From: an uncultured Cellvibrio sp.
GTDB lineage: Bacteria; Pseudomonadota; Gammaproteobacteria; Pseudomonadales; Cellvibrionaceae
DNA: 64,000 nt
Direction: 5' to 3'
Assembly (NCBI GenBank): GCA_946480695.1
Contig: CAMLKG010000010.1
Span: 1-64,000, forward strand
Shown here: positions 16,716 through 26,522 of the stretch, piece after piece
Numbering within the stretch: the stretch's first letter is position 1
Layout of the letters: the number at the start of each line of letters is the position of its first letter
Notes under the pieces: model-generated
Told to the model about the DNA's origin: nothing
What the model saw: only the letters and a program-made list of their open reading frames with translations
Database searches by the model: none
Position numbers and translations under genes: made by a program

Positions 16716-17585
16716 ATGATGACCATTACCCCACTGGAATACAGCGCTGCATCCCACCCGGGACTGGTACGCGATAACAATGAAGACTGCTTTCTCAGTC
16801 AACCGGAACACGGGTTATGGTTGGTTGCCGATGGCATGGGCGGTCACGAAGCCGGTGAAGTCGCCAGTGCAATAGTTCGCGATACCATTGGGCGCGATAC
16901 CAACGATAACCCCGAGCTTTCCCTCGTCGATGCAATCCAGCACGCCCACACCAGTATCCTTACTTCCGCTGCTAACGGCGTAGGCGCACCCGGCATGGGT
17001 TCAACCGTAGTCGCTTTGCGAAGTGATCACACCAAATACCAAATTGCCTGGGTTGGCGACAGTCGCGCCTATTTATGGACGCCGACCCATGAAGGCGGCC
17101 GCCTGGAGCAATTAAGCGTTGACCATTCCTATGTGCAGATGCTGGTGGACACAGGTGCAATCAGCGCCGAAGACGCCGAAGTCCATCCGGAAAAAAATAT
17201 TATTACCCAATGCCTCGGTATGCAGGAGCTTAAACAAGTTAAAGTAGATTTATTTGAAGGCCAGTGGCAAACCGACCAATGGATTCTATTGTGCAGCGAT
17301 GGATTGACCGATGAAGTAAGTGACAAAACCATCGCGCAGATTTTATGCGAATCCAGTGATTGCCTCGCTGCGGTGGACCAACTCTTACATGCTGCACTTA
17401 CCAGCGGTGGGCGCGATAATATTACGCTGCAAATTATTGAGTCCCCACTGCGCCACAGCACCCTGCGCAAAGGCCTGTGGCAGTGGATTCCCTATTTAAC
17501 CGGCACTGTCAAAGTCGACGCCTGGATTTTTGGCGGCGCGCTTTTATCCTTGCTGGGTTTATTGGTTTATGTGCTGACCGCCTGA
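16716..17585 (+). CDS. Membrane-tethered PP2C-type Ser/Thr phosphatase
   Basis: A 289-residue metal-dependent phosphatase of the PPM family (Stp1/PppA type) that should dephosphorylate Ser/Thr sites made by the adjacent kinase. Metal-binding motifs are RDNNED (19-24), VADGMGGHEAGE, GSTVV, GDSRAY, CSDGLTDEV and GGRDNITL. After the catalytic domain (to about 245) a linker leads to one C-terminal membrane helix (about 268-288), unlike the usual soluble Stp1. ATG 16716 and ATG 16719 are both possible starts. It ends 33 bases before the kinase gene, giving a phosphatase-kinase pair. Confidence 0.93.
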   Translation: MMTITPLEYSAASHPGLVRDNNEDCFLSQPEHGLWLVADGMGGHEAGEVASAIVRDTIGRDTNDNPELSLVDAIQHAHTSILTSAANGVGAPGMGSTVVALRSDHTKYQIAWVGDSRAYLWTPTHEGGRLEQLSVDHSYVQMLVDTGAISAEDAEVHPEKNIITQCLGMQELKQVKVDLFEGQWQTDQWILLCSDGLTDEVSDKTIAQILCESSDCLAAVDQLLHAALTSGGRDNITLQIIESPLRHSTLRKGLWQWIPYLTGTVKVDAWIFGGALLSLLGLLVYVLTA

Positions 17586-17618
17586 TGCCGGTCACTGTCA
17601 AAACAGATACAACTTTAT

Positions 17619-20003
17619 ATGGCGCTACAAATTCCCGGTTACCGGGTGATACGGAAAATTAACCAGGGTGGCATGTCCACCGTATACCTCGCGATCCAGA
17701 TCAGCGTGGGGCGTGTTGTCGCGTTAAAGGTAATGAATCCGCAATTGAATAGCGACCCCGCCTTCAGCGAGCGCTTCCAGCGCGAGGCCACTATCGTTGG
17801 CCAACTGTCACACCCCAATATAGTGGCGATTTACGACATAGGCCGCCATGAGGATTTGAATTACATCGCTATGGATTATTTACCCAACGGTTCGGTGCAC
17901 GACCGCATGGGTACAGGCCTGAGCGGCGAAGAGGTGTTGCGCATTACGCGGGAAATCGCCAGTGCCCTGGACCATGCCCATGAGAAGGGTTATATCCATC
18001 GCGATATAAAACCGGAAAATATTTTATTCCGCTCCGATAACTCCGCCGTGCTTACCGACTTTGGCGTTGCGCGGGGCCTGGCAGTCAACTCACGCATGAC
18101 CCACGTGGGTACTGTGGTAGGTACACCGCACTACATGAGCCCGGAACAAACCAAGGGCAACACCATTGATGGCCGCTCGGACCTCTACAGCCTCGGTGTT
18201 GTATTTTATGAAATGCTCACCGGTGTGTTGCCGTTCCAGGGCGATGAAGCGGTAACTATCGCGCTCAAGCACATTAGCGCGCCTATTCCCAAATTACCGA
18301 TGCAGTATCTGGGCTACCAGAGAATATTGGATAAATTACTGGCCAAGGACCCCGACCAGCGTTTCCAACGGGGGCGCGATCTGGTTATAGCCCTGGAAGA
18401 ATTGGAAAAAATCCCGCGTACCACAACCACCACCGCAGCGCACCCGGCGGATTTAACCGTCGTAAACCTCGCACGGGCACTGGTATCCGCCACATTTAAT
18501 GCTGTGCGCTGGCGCTGGAACAAAATCCGCAGTCTTCGCTGGAGCCCCGGCCGCGGTTTTTATTCACGCCCTGCCACCAAGATCACCGAAATATTTTTTA
18601 ACGAACAGCACGCGCCTACCCAAATCAGCCGTGAAGAATCCAGCACCGCGTTGCACCAGGCCTATAGGGGAAAAAATCGCCCTATCACCCTGGCGGTATC
18701 GCTACTGATATTCCTTCCGTTGCTCTGGTGTGGCATGAGTATTTTTTATGCCAACAGCGAGTCGCCGGGGGGAAATCCATCCGGCATCGGAAAATTAATG
18801 TTGGCAACGGCGAAATGGTTTACCGGAACGCCTGATACCACACCGATGACAACCCCTGACGTTATTGCAACAGCAAGTAGCGTCAGTTCCACCAGCAGCC
18901 TTACGGCTGTAATGGTGGTAAACCAGGTAAGCCCCACTGCAACTGCCTATGTGGCCTCGTCCACAGCGGAAGAAATCCATATCGCCCAATTGGCTCCCAT
19001 GGATCAATCCGCTTATTCCGAGGCGGCCAGCAGCGCACCGGTGCAAACATTTGCATTGAAAGTATTGAGCAAACCCACCAACGCGCGGGTTCGCATATTA
19101 AATATTCCGGAGCGTTACCAACCGGGTATCCAATTGCCTCCAGGGCGTTACCACATCGAGGTCAGCCAGCCGGGTTATGAAACGCAAAGGCTCTGGGTGG
19201 ATATTATCGACAAGGATTTACAACCGGAATTTGCCTTGGACGAAGCAATTCAACCGGGTAAGGAAATCAGCAGCCAATTGGTAGCTTCGATCAAAACCCA
19301 GGGGCCGGACATGATCAGCATTCCCACCGGTAATTTCCTCATGGGAAATAAAGATGATGTCCTGGCCATGCCGGTACATAAAGTAGTAATCGCCAAACCC
19401 TTTGCAATCAGCAAATACGAAATCACCTTCGATGATTACGACATGTTTGCGCAGGCCACCAAGCGCTCCCTGCCCAGCGATAATCGTTGGGGACGCGGCA
19501 ATCGCCCGGTGATCAATGTCAGTTTTGAAGATGCGCGAGCCTATGCCCAATGGTTAAGCCAAACCACCGGGAAAAAATATCGATTACCCACTGAGGCCGA
19601 ATGGGAATACGTGGCCCGCGCGGAAACCAATACCCTGTTCTGGTGGGGTGACCAGGTAAGCGAAGCCGCCGGCCGCGCCAATTGCCGTCGCGGTTGTAAC
19701 AGTAAATTTTCGGGATTATTTGGCGCTAAAACTGCGCCTGTGGGCACCTATCCCGCCAATGGCTTCGGCGTTTACGACACCGCGGGAAATGTCGCCGAAT
19801 GGGTAGAGGATTGTTTTGCGGACAACTACAACCTCCATCCCAGGAATGGGCAAGCCCTGATCGTTAAAAGTTGCGATTCACGTGTGGTGCGTGGGGGCTC
19901 AGCCAAAGACAATGCCGAACGCCTTGCCAGCCACATTCGCGATTATCACCGCAGCGAAATTTTTGATAACCATTTGGGGTTCCGTGTGGTAATGGAGCTG
20001 TAA
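17619..20003 (+). CDS. Transmembrane Ser/Thr kinase with PEGA and SUMF1-like domains
   Basis: A 794-residue Hanks-type kinase. The kinase domain covers about residues 8-262: glycine loop INQGGMSTVY, Lys37, Glu56, the HRD loop at 127-129, DFG at 147-149 and SPE at 174-176, all intact. A linker precedes one membrane helix (about 356-377). A Thr/Ser-rich stretch (about 405-475), a PEGA domain (about 478-540) and a C-terminal formylglycine-generating-enzyme-like (SUMF1) domain (about 562-793) follow. The last shows MISIPTGNFLMGN, RLPTEAEWEY, GNVAEWVEDC, RGGS and LGFRV. The outer part likely senses envelope or substrate signals. The layout recalls PpkA kinases of type VI secretion, but no secretion genes are nearby. 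Confidence 0.92.
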   Translation: MALQIPGYRVIRKINQGGMSTVYLAIQISVGRVVALKVMNPQLNSDPAFSERFQREATIVGQLSHPNIVAIYDIGRHEDLNYIAMDYLPNGSVHDRMGTGLSGEEVLRITREIASALDHAHEKGYIHRDIKPENILFRSDNSAVLTDFGVARGLAVNSRMTHVGTVVGTPHYMSPEQTKGNTIDGRSDLYSLGVVFYEMLTGVLPFQGDEAVTIALKHISAPIPKLPMQYLGYQRILDKLLAKDPDQRFQRGRDLVIALEELEKIPRTTTTTAAHPADLTVVNLARALVSATFNAVRWRWNKIRSLRWSPGRGFYSRPATKITEIFFNEQHAPTQISREESSTALHQAYRGKNRPITLAVSLLIFLPLLWCGMSIFYANSESPGGNPSGIGKLMLATAKWFTGTPDTTPMTTPDVIATASSVSSTSSLTAVMVVNQVSPTATAYVASSTAEEIHIAQLAPMDQSAYSEAASSAPVQTFALKVLSKPTNARVRILNIPERYQPGIQLPPGRYHIEVSQPGYETQRLWVDIIDKDLQPEFALDEAIQPGKEISSQLVASIKTQGPDMISIPTGNFLMGNKDDVLAMPVHKVVIAKPFAISKYEITFDDYDMFAQATKRSLPSDNRWGRGNRPVINVSFEDARAYAQWLSQTTGKKYRLPTEAEWEYVARAETNTLFWWGDQVSEAAGRANCRRGCNSKFSGLFGAKTAPVGTYPANGFGVYDTAGNVAEWVEDCFADNYNLHPRNGQALIVKSCDSRVVRGGSAKDNAERLASHIRDYHRSEIFDNHLGFRVVMEL

Positions 20004-20008
20004 CTCCA

Positions 20009-21427
20009 TTACCCATGCTTTAGCACCGCTACAAACATGGTGTCGGAATTTAATTCCGGCGCACCTAAAATGCGTTGGTAGTGCACGGAAAATTGCGGTT
20101 GTTCCTGTATAAACCAGTTAACCTGGGCTTCGTTTTCACTAACCTGCCAACTGCAAGTTGCATAAACAAGGCTCCCGCCTTTACGCACAGCGGCGGCGAC
20201 ATTGCGCAAAATTTTTCGTTGTAATTGGATTAATTCCTGTGTATCAGCGTCATCAAAACGCCAGCGCGCATCCGGGTTCCTGCGCCAGGTGCCGGATGAA
20301 CTGCAAGGTGCATCCACCAATACCCAATCAAAACCCTGCTGCTGTGCAATTTCCTTGGGTAAACGCAATGGCTCCCCACCATTCCAACTGAACGCCCGCA
20401 CATTAAATATCCCGGCGCGTTTTACCCGGCGTTTTAATTCTTCCAATTTGTAATCATGCAAATCGGTTGCTAACAGTGCGCCTTTGTTATCCATTCGCGT
20501 TGCAATCGCGAGCGTTTTTCCACCCGCACCGGCACAGGCATCCCAGACTTTTTGGCCCGGCATCACCTCCACCGAATACGCAATTAATTGGCTGGCCAGA
20601 TCCTGTATTTCAATATCGCCTGACTGGTATTCCCGGGTGGTATTGATGCCCCTACCGCCCTGCACGTAAATGCCATGTTCAATATCTATTTCCGCATACA
20701 CCCCCTGGGAAAGCAGTTGCCCATGGATATCCCTGGTTGTTTCGCGCTTGTTTGGTTCGCGCGATTGAATGCGTAACCAGAGCGGTGGAGTAATTGTTTG
20801 CAACCGCAAAAACTGCGCGACTTGCGGGTCGCTCCAACCGCTCGCGTTTTTACGTTCGTCAATTAACGGCTTCCACTGCGGACGTAAGCCATTCCATAAA
20901 TAAGCGGCTTCGGTTTGTGCAAAATAATTAACGTCCAGCAGGCGCGCAAAAAACGCTTCACGCGCTTGGGCATCCGGTAATTGCGCCGGGTTTTGTTTCG
21001 CTTGCGGCCCAACAACTCGTAATTGAATCCAATACCAAAACGCACTGATAGGTAAATTTTGCAATTCTGCCGGTTGCCATTGGTTATCCCACTCCAACCA
21101 ATCAACGGGGCTCCGCCTGTTATCCAGAACACTTTCGCGAAATGCAAATTCCAGCGCGCAGGCGAGTTGCTGGAAACGCAGGGCGTTATTCATCGCTTCC
21201 GTGAGATTTGCCTGATCAGTAAGCGAAAGCTGTGCCCGCGATTGTGATGAGCCCCCCTTTCCGGATTTTCCCGGCTTGTTACCGGCCAATTCCCGCAGGT
21301 GTTGCCGGAGCCACTTATCCAACGGCATCTTACCTGCTGCCGATAACCAGTTGCGCCAAAGGCGTACCAAGCGGGAATCCTCATATATCACATTGCTGGC
21401 GTTGCGTGGGGGCATGGGTATTTGCAT
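20009..21427 (-). CDS. RsmB/NOP2-type RNA cytosine-5 methyltransferase
   Basis: A 472-residue SAM-dependent enzyme of the RsmB/NOP family that makes 5-methylcytosine in RNA, probably rRNA. The SAM site is VWDACAGAGGKTLAIA. The two catalytic cysteines lie in VDAPCSSSGTW and VYATCSWQVSENE. The N-terminal 200 residues are helical, as in RsmB, but there is no clear NusB-like or PUA domain. It is convergent with the kinase gene, separated by only five bases. The exact C position modified is not predictable. Confidence 0.88.
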   Translation of the reverse strand: MQIPMPPRNASNVIYEDSRLVRLWRNWLSAAGKMPLDKWLRQHLRELAGNKPGKSGKGGSSQSRAQLSLTDQANLTEAMNNALRFQQLACALEFAFRESVLDNRRSPVDWLEWDNQWQPAELQNLPISAFWYWIQLRVVGPQAKQNPAQLPDAQAREAFFARLLDVNYFAQTEAAYLWNGLRPQWKPLIDERKNASGWSDPQVAQFLRLQTITPPLWLRIQSREPNKRETTRDIHGQLLSQGVYAEIDIEHGIYVQGGRGINTTREYQSGDIEIQDLASQLIAYSVEVMPGQKVWDACAGAGGKTLAIATRMDNKGALLATDLHDYKLEELKRRVKRAGIFNVRAFSWNGGEPLRLPKEIAQQQGFDWVLVDAPCSSSGTWRRNPDARWRFDDADTQELIQLQRKILRNVAAAVRKGGSLVYATCSWQVSENEAQVNWFIQEQPQFSVHYQRILGAPELNSDTMFVAVLKHG

Positions 21428-21659
21428 GGTCTGGAGGTGCGTAGGCTAAAAGACCTCGCATTCTATCAGGCGACATGGATTCACCCAAATGGCTTATACA
21501 TAGTGGTTTGATAAATGCATTGCAAAAATACCTCGATAAATGGCATCGCTCAGCCAATACCAAAGTTAGGTTTGCAGGGGTAATTTTTTGTTTAGCAATT
21601 TGCGCGGGGTTATAACGGGGTTTACAACTTAACAAATTCGAATTTTTTGTGAGGTTTGT

Positions 21660-22745
21660 ATGAAGCATGTCGCCTTATCTCGCCGACAGTTAATTAAAGG
21701 TTTGGGATGGATTGGCCTGGCAGCAACGGCGGGTAATTCATTTGCAAGCAGCAATGCCAAACGCCTGGGCGTGGCGCTGGTTGGCCTTGGTTATTACAGC
21801 CGTGACCTCCTCGCGCCTGCGCTGCAACTGACACGCTATTGTCAACTTGCAGGCATAGTGACCGGATCGCCAGAAAAAATTTCTTACTGGCAAAAAACCT
21901 ATGGCATTTTGGATTACAACATTTACAACTATAAAAATATGCACGAAATAGCCAACAACCCGGCAATTGACGTGGTTTATGTTGTAACTCCCACCGGAAC
22001 CCATAAACATTTCACTGAAATTGCAGCCAACGCGGGCAAGCATGTCTGGTGTGAAAAACCCATGGCAATGAATGCGCGCGAATGCCAGGCCATGATTGAT
22101 GTTTGTAAAAAAAATAAAGTGCAACTCACCATTGGCTACCGAATGCAACACGAAGCCAACACCCGGAAAATTATGCAATTCGCGCGTGAAAAGCCCTACG
22201 GCAATATTAAAGAAATTATTGCGGAAGCTGGCTACAACAATACCAGTGATAGCCACGGCTGGCGCGCCGACCCAACACTCGGCGGCGGTGCCATGTACGA
22301 TATGGGTGTCTATCCCCTGAATGCCGCGCGCTATACTGCCGGTGAAGAACCGGTTGCCGTAACGGCACGAATGGAATCAACGCGGGAGTTGTACAAACAC
22401 GTCGATGAAACCACCGAGTTTGAATTGGAATTTGCCAGCGGCGCACGCGCACAATGCGCAACCAGCTATGCACGCAGCATGAATTTCCTGCGCGCTAATT
22501 GTGAAAAAGGCTGGTATGAATTAAAACCTTTCCAATCCTATTCCGGCGTGCGTGGCCGCACCAGCAGCGGTTTGCAATTACCCGCCTCGCCAGATCACCA
22601 GCAGGCGACACAAATGGATAATGATGCCTTATCCATTTTGCAAAATTCGCCCATCCTGGTTCCGGGTGAAGAAGGCATGAGGGATATTGTTATCCTTGAG
22701 GCGATTTTTAAAGCGGCCAAAGAACGCAGGCGAATTGTTTTATAA
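21660..22745 (+). CDS. Tat-exported Gfo/Idh/MocA oxidoreductase (glucose-fructose oxidoreductase-like)
   Basis: A 361-residue NAD(P)-binding oxidoreductase predicted to act on sugars in the periplasm. The N-terminus has the twin-arginine motif SRRQLIKG followed by a hydrophobic stretch and an Ala-x-Ala-like site near residues 25-32. The Rossmann loop is VALVGLGYYSRDL, and the family catalytic motif appears as CEKPMA. YNNTSDSHGWRADPTLGGGAMYDMGVY is typical of glucose-fructose oxidoreductases, which keep a tightly bound cofactor, fitting folded export through Tat. A 230-base upstream gap shows no other gene. Confidence 0.88.
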   Translation: MKHVALSRRQLIKGLGWIGLAATAGNSFASSNAKRLGVALVGLGYYSRDLLAPALQLTRYCQLAGIVTGSPEKISYWQKTYGILDYNIYNYKNMHEIANNPAIDVVYVVTPTGTHKHFTEIAANAGKHVWCEKPMAMNARECQAMIDVCKKNKVQLTIGYRMQHEANTRKIMQFAREKPYGNIKEIIAEAGYNNTSDSHGWRADPTLGGGAMYDMGVYPLNAARYTAGEEPVAVTARMESTRELYKHVDETTEFELEFASGARAQCATSYARSMNFLRANCEKGWYELKPFQSYSGVRGRTSSGLQLPASPDHQQATQMDNDALSILQNSPILVPGEEGMRDIVILEAIFKAAKERRRIVL

Positions 22746-22752
22746 AAATAAA

Positions 22753-22798
22753 TAGCGGAAGCTGCGAACACGGGTACCGGTATTCGCAGCTTCCGCTA
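22753..22798 (-). terminator. 16-bp perfect hairpin between the Gfo-type gene and uvrB
   Basis: The left arm (22753-22768) and right arm (22783-22798) are exact inverse complements of 16 bases with a 14-base loop. On the minus strand the hairpin is followed by TTTATTTTTA, so it should end uvrB. It can also serve the + strand oxidoreductase gene. Confidence 0.75.
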
Positions 22799-22836
22799 AC
22801 CATGGATTTTTACATGGGCCTATAGTGGATGCAAAA

Positions 22837-24849
22837 CTAAAGCGCCCGTTTCTTCAATTTCTCAATTTCATCGCGCAGTTTTGCAGCCACTTCAAATTCC
22901 AGGTCTTTCGCGGCCTGGAACATTTGTTTTTCCAGCAGGTCGATGGTTTTCCAAATATCCTTTGGATTAACATCCACCTTGTATTTGCCCTGTTTTTCCG
23001 CGATCGCCATGGCCTTGTTGCGCGCACTGCGACCACCAGCACCTGGAACCACTGAACCTTCGAGAATATCCGTGATATTTTTGTTGATGCCCTTGGGAGT
23101 AATCCCGTGCTGCAAATTATGGACAATTTGCTTTTGGCGGCGACGGTCAGTTTCGTCTATGGCACGTTTCATGGAGCCGGTAATATTGTCAGCGTAGAGG
23201 ATCGCTTTGCCGTTAACATTACGCGCCGCGCGACCGATGGTTTGGATCAGTGAACGGTCTGACCGCAGGAAGCCTTCCTTATCCGCATCCAATATCGCCA
23301 CCAGTGAAACCTCCGGCATATCCAGTCCTTCGCGCAACAGGTTAATCCCCACCAGTACATCGAATTGGCCAAGGCGCAAATCGCGAATAATTTCCACACG
23401 CTCAACAGTATCTATATCCGAATGCAAATAACGCACGCGCACACCGTGCTCGCCGAGATATTCGGTCAAATCCTCGGCCATGCGCTTGGTGAGCGTGGTG
23501 ATTAATACGCGTTCATTTAATTCCGTACGCAAGCGAATTTCCGAGAGCACATCATCGACTTGCGTTGTCGCCGGACGAATTTCGATAATAGGGTCGATCA
23601 GCCCTGTAGGGCGAACCACCTGCTCCACCACCTGCCCCTGGTGCTCCTCCTCGTATTTGCCCGGTGTCGCCGAGACCATAATCATTTGCGGTGCAATTCG
23701 CTCCCACTCATCAAAACGCATGGGTCGGTTATCCAACGCGGAAGGCAAGCGAAAACCGTATTCAACCAGGGTTTCCTTGCGCGACCTGTCGCCCTTGTAC
23801 ATCGCTCCGATTTGCGGGATGGTGACATGGCTTTCATCGATAACAAGCAGGGCATCTTGCGGCAAGTAATCAAATAATGTCGGTGGCGGTTCGCCAGGAT
23901 TGCGTCCGGATAAAAACCGCGAGTAGTTTTCAATACCGTTGCAATACCCCAATTCCTGCATCATTTCCAGGTCGTAACGGGTGCGCTGCTCCAGGCGTTG
24001 TGCCTCCAGCAATTTATTGTTTTCGCGCAAATATTCCAGGCGGGTGCGCAATTCCTCTTTAATATTTTCTATGGCTTCCAAAACCGTTTCACGGGGCGTA
24101 ACGTAGTGGGTTTTCGGATAAATGGTGTAACGGGCAACTTTGTGCAACACCTCACCCGTAAGCGGATCGAAAATGGATATTTGCTCTACTTCATCATCAA
24201 ATAACTCAACGCGCACTGCTTCAATATCAGAGTCAGCGGGGTATATATCAATCACTTCACCGCGCACGCGATAAGTGGCCCGGGCGAAATCCATATCGTT
24301 GCGGGTGTATTGCAATTCGGCGAGCCGGCGTAAAATCTGGCGCTGGTCAATCTTATCGCCGCGCACTATATGCAACAGCATTTTCATGTAGGAATCCGGA
24401 TCGCCCAAACCATAAATTGCCGATACGGTCGCCACGATAATTGCGTCTTTGCGCTCCATCAATGCCTTGGTTGCGGAGAGGCGCATTTGCTCAATATGTT
24501 CGTTTACCGACGAGTCTTTTTCGATAAACGTATCCGATGAGGGAACATAAGCTTCGGGTTGGTAATAATCGTAATAGGAGACAAAGTATTCAACCGCGTT
24601 GTTAGGAAAAAACTCTTTGAATTCCCCATAAAGTTGCGCGGCGAGGGTTTTGTTGTGGGCCATGATCAACGTTGGGCGTTGTACCCTCGCGATCACATTG
24701 GCTACCGTAAATGTCTTGCCTGAACCTGTAACTCCCAGCAGCGTTTGGTGCGAAAGTCCCGCCTCTATACCTTGTACCAATGCTTCAATGGCGGTTGGCT
24801 GGTCACCGGCAGGCCCGAACTCACTATTGACGACGAATTGTTTGGACAT
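22837..24849 (-). CDS. uvrB: Excinuclease ABC subunit B
   Basis: UvrB is the damage-verifying helicase of nucleotide excision repair and loads UvrC at lesions after handover from UvrA. The Walker A motif GVTGSGKT is at 39-46. The beta-hairpin that probes DNA is in [12 protein letters not shown] near residue 95. The helicase motif [13 protein letters not shown] and QTIGRAARN follow. The C-terminal UVR domain that binds UvrC is [20 protein letters not shown]. It is 670 residues, full length. No classical LexA box was found upstream, but an inverted repeat lies at 24889-24909. Confidence 0.98.
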   Translation of the reverse strand: MSKQFVVNSEFGPAGDQPTAIEALVQGIEAGLSHQTLLGVTGSGKTFTVANVIARVQRPTLIMAHNKTLAAQLYGEFKEFFPNNAVEYFVSYYDYYQPEAYVPSSDTFIEKDSSVNEHIEQMRLSATKALMERKDAIIVATVSAIYGLGDPDSYMKMLLHIVRGDKIDQRQILRRLAELQYTRNDMDFARATYRVRGEVIDIYPADSDIEAVRVELFDDEVEQISIFDPLTGEVLHKVARYTIYPKTHYVTPRETVLEAIENIKEELRTRLEYLRENNKLLEAQRLEQRTRYDLEMMQELGYCNGIENYSRFLSGRNPGEPPPTLFDYLPQDALLVIDESHVTIPQIGAMYKGDRSRKETLVEYGFRLPSALDNRPMRFDEWERIAPQMIMVSATPGKYEEEHQGQVVEQVVRPTGLIDPIIEIRPATTQVDDVLSEIRLRTELNERVLITTLTKRMAEDLTEYLGEHGVRVRYLHSDIDTVERVEIIRDLRLGQFDVLVGINLLREGLDMPEVSLVAILDADKEGFLRSDRSLIQTIGRAARNVNGKAILYADNITGSMKRAIDETDRRRQKQIVHNLQHGITPKGINKNITDILEGSVVPGAGGRSARNKAMAIAEKQGKYKVDVNPKDIWKTIDLLEKQMFQAAKDLEFEVAAKLRDEIEKLKKRAL

Positions 24850-24888
24850 AAATGCTCGATAAAAATAGAAAAAAGGATTGTAGCGAAA

Positions 24889-24909
24889 TTTCAGCCCGGG
24901 TAGCTGAAA
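24889..24909. promoter_or_regulatory. Inverted repeat upstream of uvrB
   Basis: TTTCAGC (24889-24895) and GCTGAAA (24903-24909) form a perfect 7-bp repeat with a 7-base spacer, 40-60 bases before the uvrB start in the uvrB/fumC divergent region. It has operator geometry, but no known regulator is assigned. Confidence 0.4.
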
Positions 24910-25067
24910 CTATCCAGTGAATAAAGTGCCAACCATCTGTTAATTACCAGGGTGTAAATGCATCGACACCTGCTGGTGCTTTCAAGCGAATCCTGACTAG
25001 ACTAGGAAGCATTCCAGACTATCCTGTCCCTACGACAATTTGTGTCAGCAGCCCAAAGGAGGATTCT

Positions 25068-26444
25068 ATGAGCGATTTCCGCATTGAACGAGACAGTATG
25101 GGGGAAGTACAGGTTCCAAAGCACGCCCTCTATGGCGCGCAAACCCAACGGGCGCTGGACAATTTCGCTATCAGTACCCTCACCTTGCCGCCCCGCTTTA
25201 TCCATGCCGTGGTCCACATCAAGAAGGCTGCCGCCACGAGTAATCGCCAATTGGGGCTCATTGATGAAGATATCGCCTGGGCTATCGGCGCCGCATGCGA
25301 CAGCATCCTCGCCGGGAAATATCACGACCAGTTTCCCGTCGATGTTTTCCAGACCGGCTCCGGTACCAGCACCAACATGAATGTGAATGAAGTGATCGCG
25401 CATATTGCCAGCGACCTGGCGGGTCAAAAAGTCCATGCCAATGATCATGTCAACATGAGCCAAAGCAGCAATGACACCATTCCCAGTGCTATCCATATCA
25501 GCGCTGCGCTGGCGTTGAAGCAGCAACTTTTCCCCGCGTTGGAGGAATTGCACACCAGCCTGCTAGGAAAAGCGGAAGCCCTGGCGGATGTCGTAAAGAC
25601 AGGGCGTACCCATTTAATGGACGCCATGCCGGTTACATTCGGCCAGGAAATCGGCGGTTGGGCCAGCCAGATAGAAAGTAATTACGTGCGCCTGCAAATG
25701 GCGCTGCCGCAGTTGTTACACCTTGCCCAGGGCGGCACGGCGGTCGGTACTGGTGTAAATGCCCATGCGCAATTTGCCGAAAAACTGGCAGGACAACTCA
25801 ACGAAGCGACCGGCCTTGCCTTTGTCCCCGCCGATAATTTTTTTGCCCAGATGAGCGCGCAGGACACCGCCGTCGCAATTTCCGGCCATTTGAGAACCCT
25901 GGCAGTCAGCCTGATGAAAATTTCCAATGACCTGCGTTGGATGAATTCGGGGCCGCTGGCCGGGCTGGGCGAAATCCAGCTACAACCGTTGCAACCCGGT
26001 TCCTCGATTATGCCAGGCAAGGTTAACCCGGTAATTCCCGAAGCCGTGTGTATGGCTGCTGCCCAGGTAATGGGTAACGATCTAAGCATCGGCATTGCCG
26101 GGCAGTCCGGCAATTTCCAGTTGAACGTGATGCTTCCGTTAATCGCACATAACCTATTGCAGTCCATCGAGTTATTGAGCAATTCTTGCAACGAATTAGC
26201 GGACAAAACTATCGCAACCTTCAACGTAAACCATACCAACATTAATAAAGCATTGGCACAAAACCCAATCCTGGTGACAGCGCTTAACCCGATTATCGGT
26301 TACGAAAAAGCAGCGGCTATCGCAAAAAAAGCTTACCAGGAAAACCGCGCAATTATTGAAGTCGCGCAAGCAGAAACCAACCTGGATCGCGCAGAATTGG
26401 AAAAACTATTGGATCCGGAAAAATTAACGAAAGGCGGTTTGTAA
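25068..26444 (+). CDS. fumC: Fumarate hydratase, class II
   Basis: An iron-independent, homotetrameric TCA enzyme that interconverts fumarate and malate. The substrate signature GSSIMPGKVNP is at 311-321. GSGTSTNMNVNEV (97-109), HVNMSQSSNDTIPS (127-140) and the TH pair at 181-182 (GRTHLMDA) are the other conserved regions. It is 458 residues. A strong ribosome binding site AAAGGAGG precedes the ATG. Lying well away from the main TCA cluster, it supplies the step after succinate dehydrogenase. Class II enzymes are often induced by oxidative stress or iron limitation; no such site was identified here. Confidence 0.97.
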   Translation: MSDFRIERDSMGEVQVPKHALYGAQTQRALDNFAISTLTLPPRFIHAVVHIKKAAATSNRQLGLIDEDIAWAIGAACDSILAGKYHDQFPVDVFQTGSGTSTNMNVNEVIAHIASDLAGQKVHANDHVNMSQSSNDTIPSAIHISAALALKQQLFPALEELHTSLLGKAEALADVVKTGRTHLMDAMPVTFGQEIGGWASQIESNYVRLQMALPQLLHLAQGGTAVGTGVNAHAQFAEKLAGQLNEATGLAFVPADNFFAQMSAQDTAVAISGHLRTLAVSLMKISNDLRWMNSGPLAGLGEIQLQPLQPGSSIMPGKVNPVIPEAVCMAAAQVMGNDLSIGIAGQSGNFQLNVMLPLIAHNLLQSIELLSNSCNELADKTIATFNVNHTNINKALAQNPILVTALNPIIGYEKAAAIAKKAYQENRAIIEVAQAETNLDRAELEKLLDPEKLTKGGL

Positions 26445-26522
26445 AGGCAGTTGATACAAAGCATACCCTCGCCTCAATCAAATGGGGCGCGGGTGCCCAA
26501 AGGGCAGCGATTCTATTTTGTG

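Noticed and set aside
24937..24950. CTGTTAATTACCAG as a LexA box upstream of uvrB
   Set aside because: The spacing is CTG-N8-CAG; the classical LexA site needs N10.
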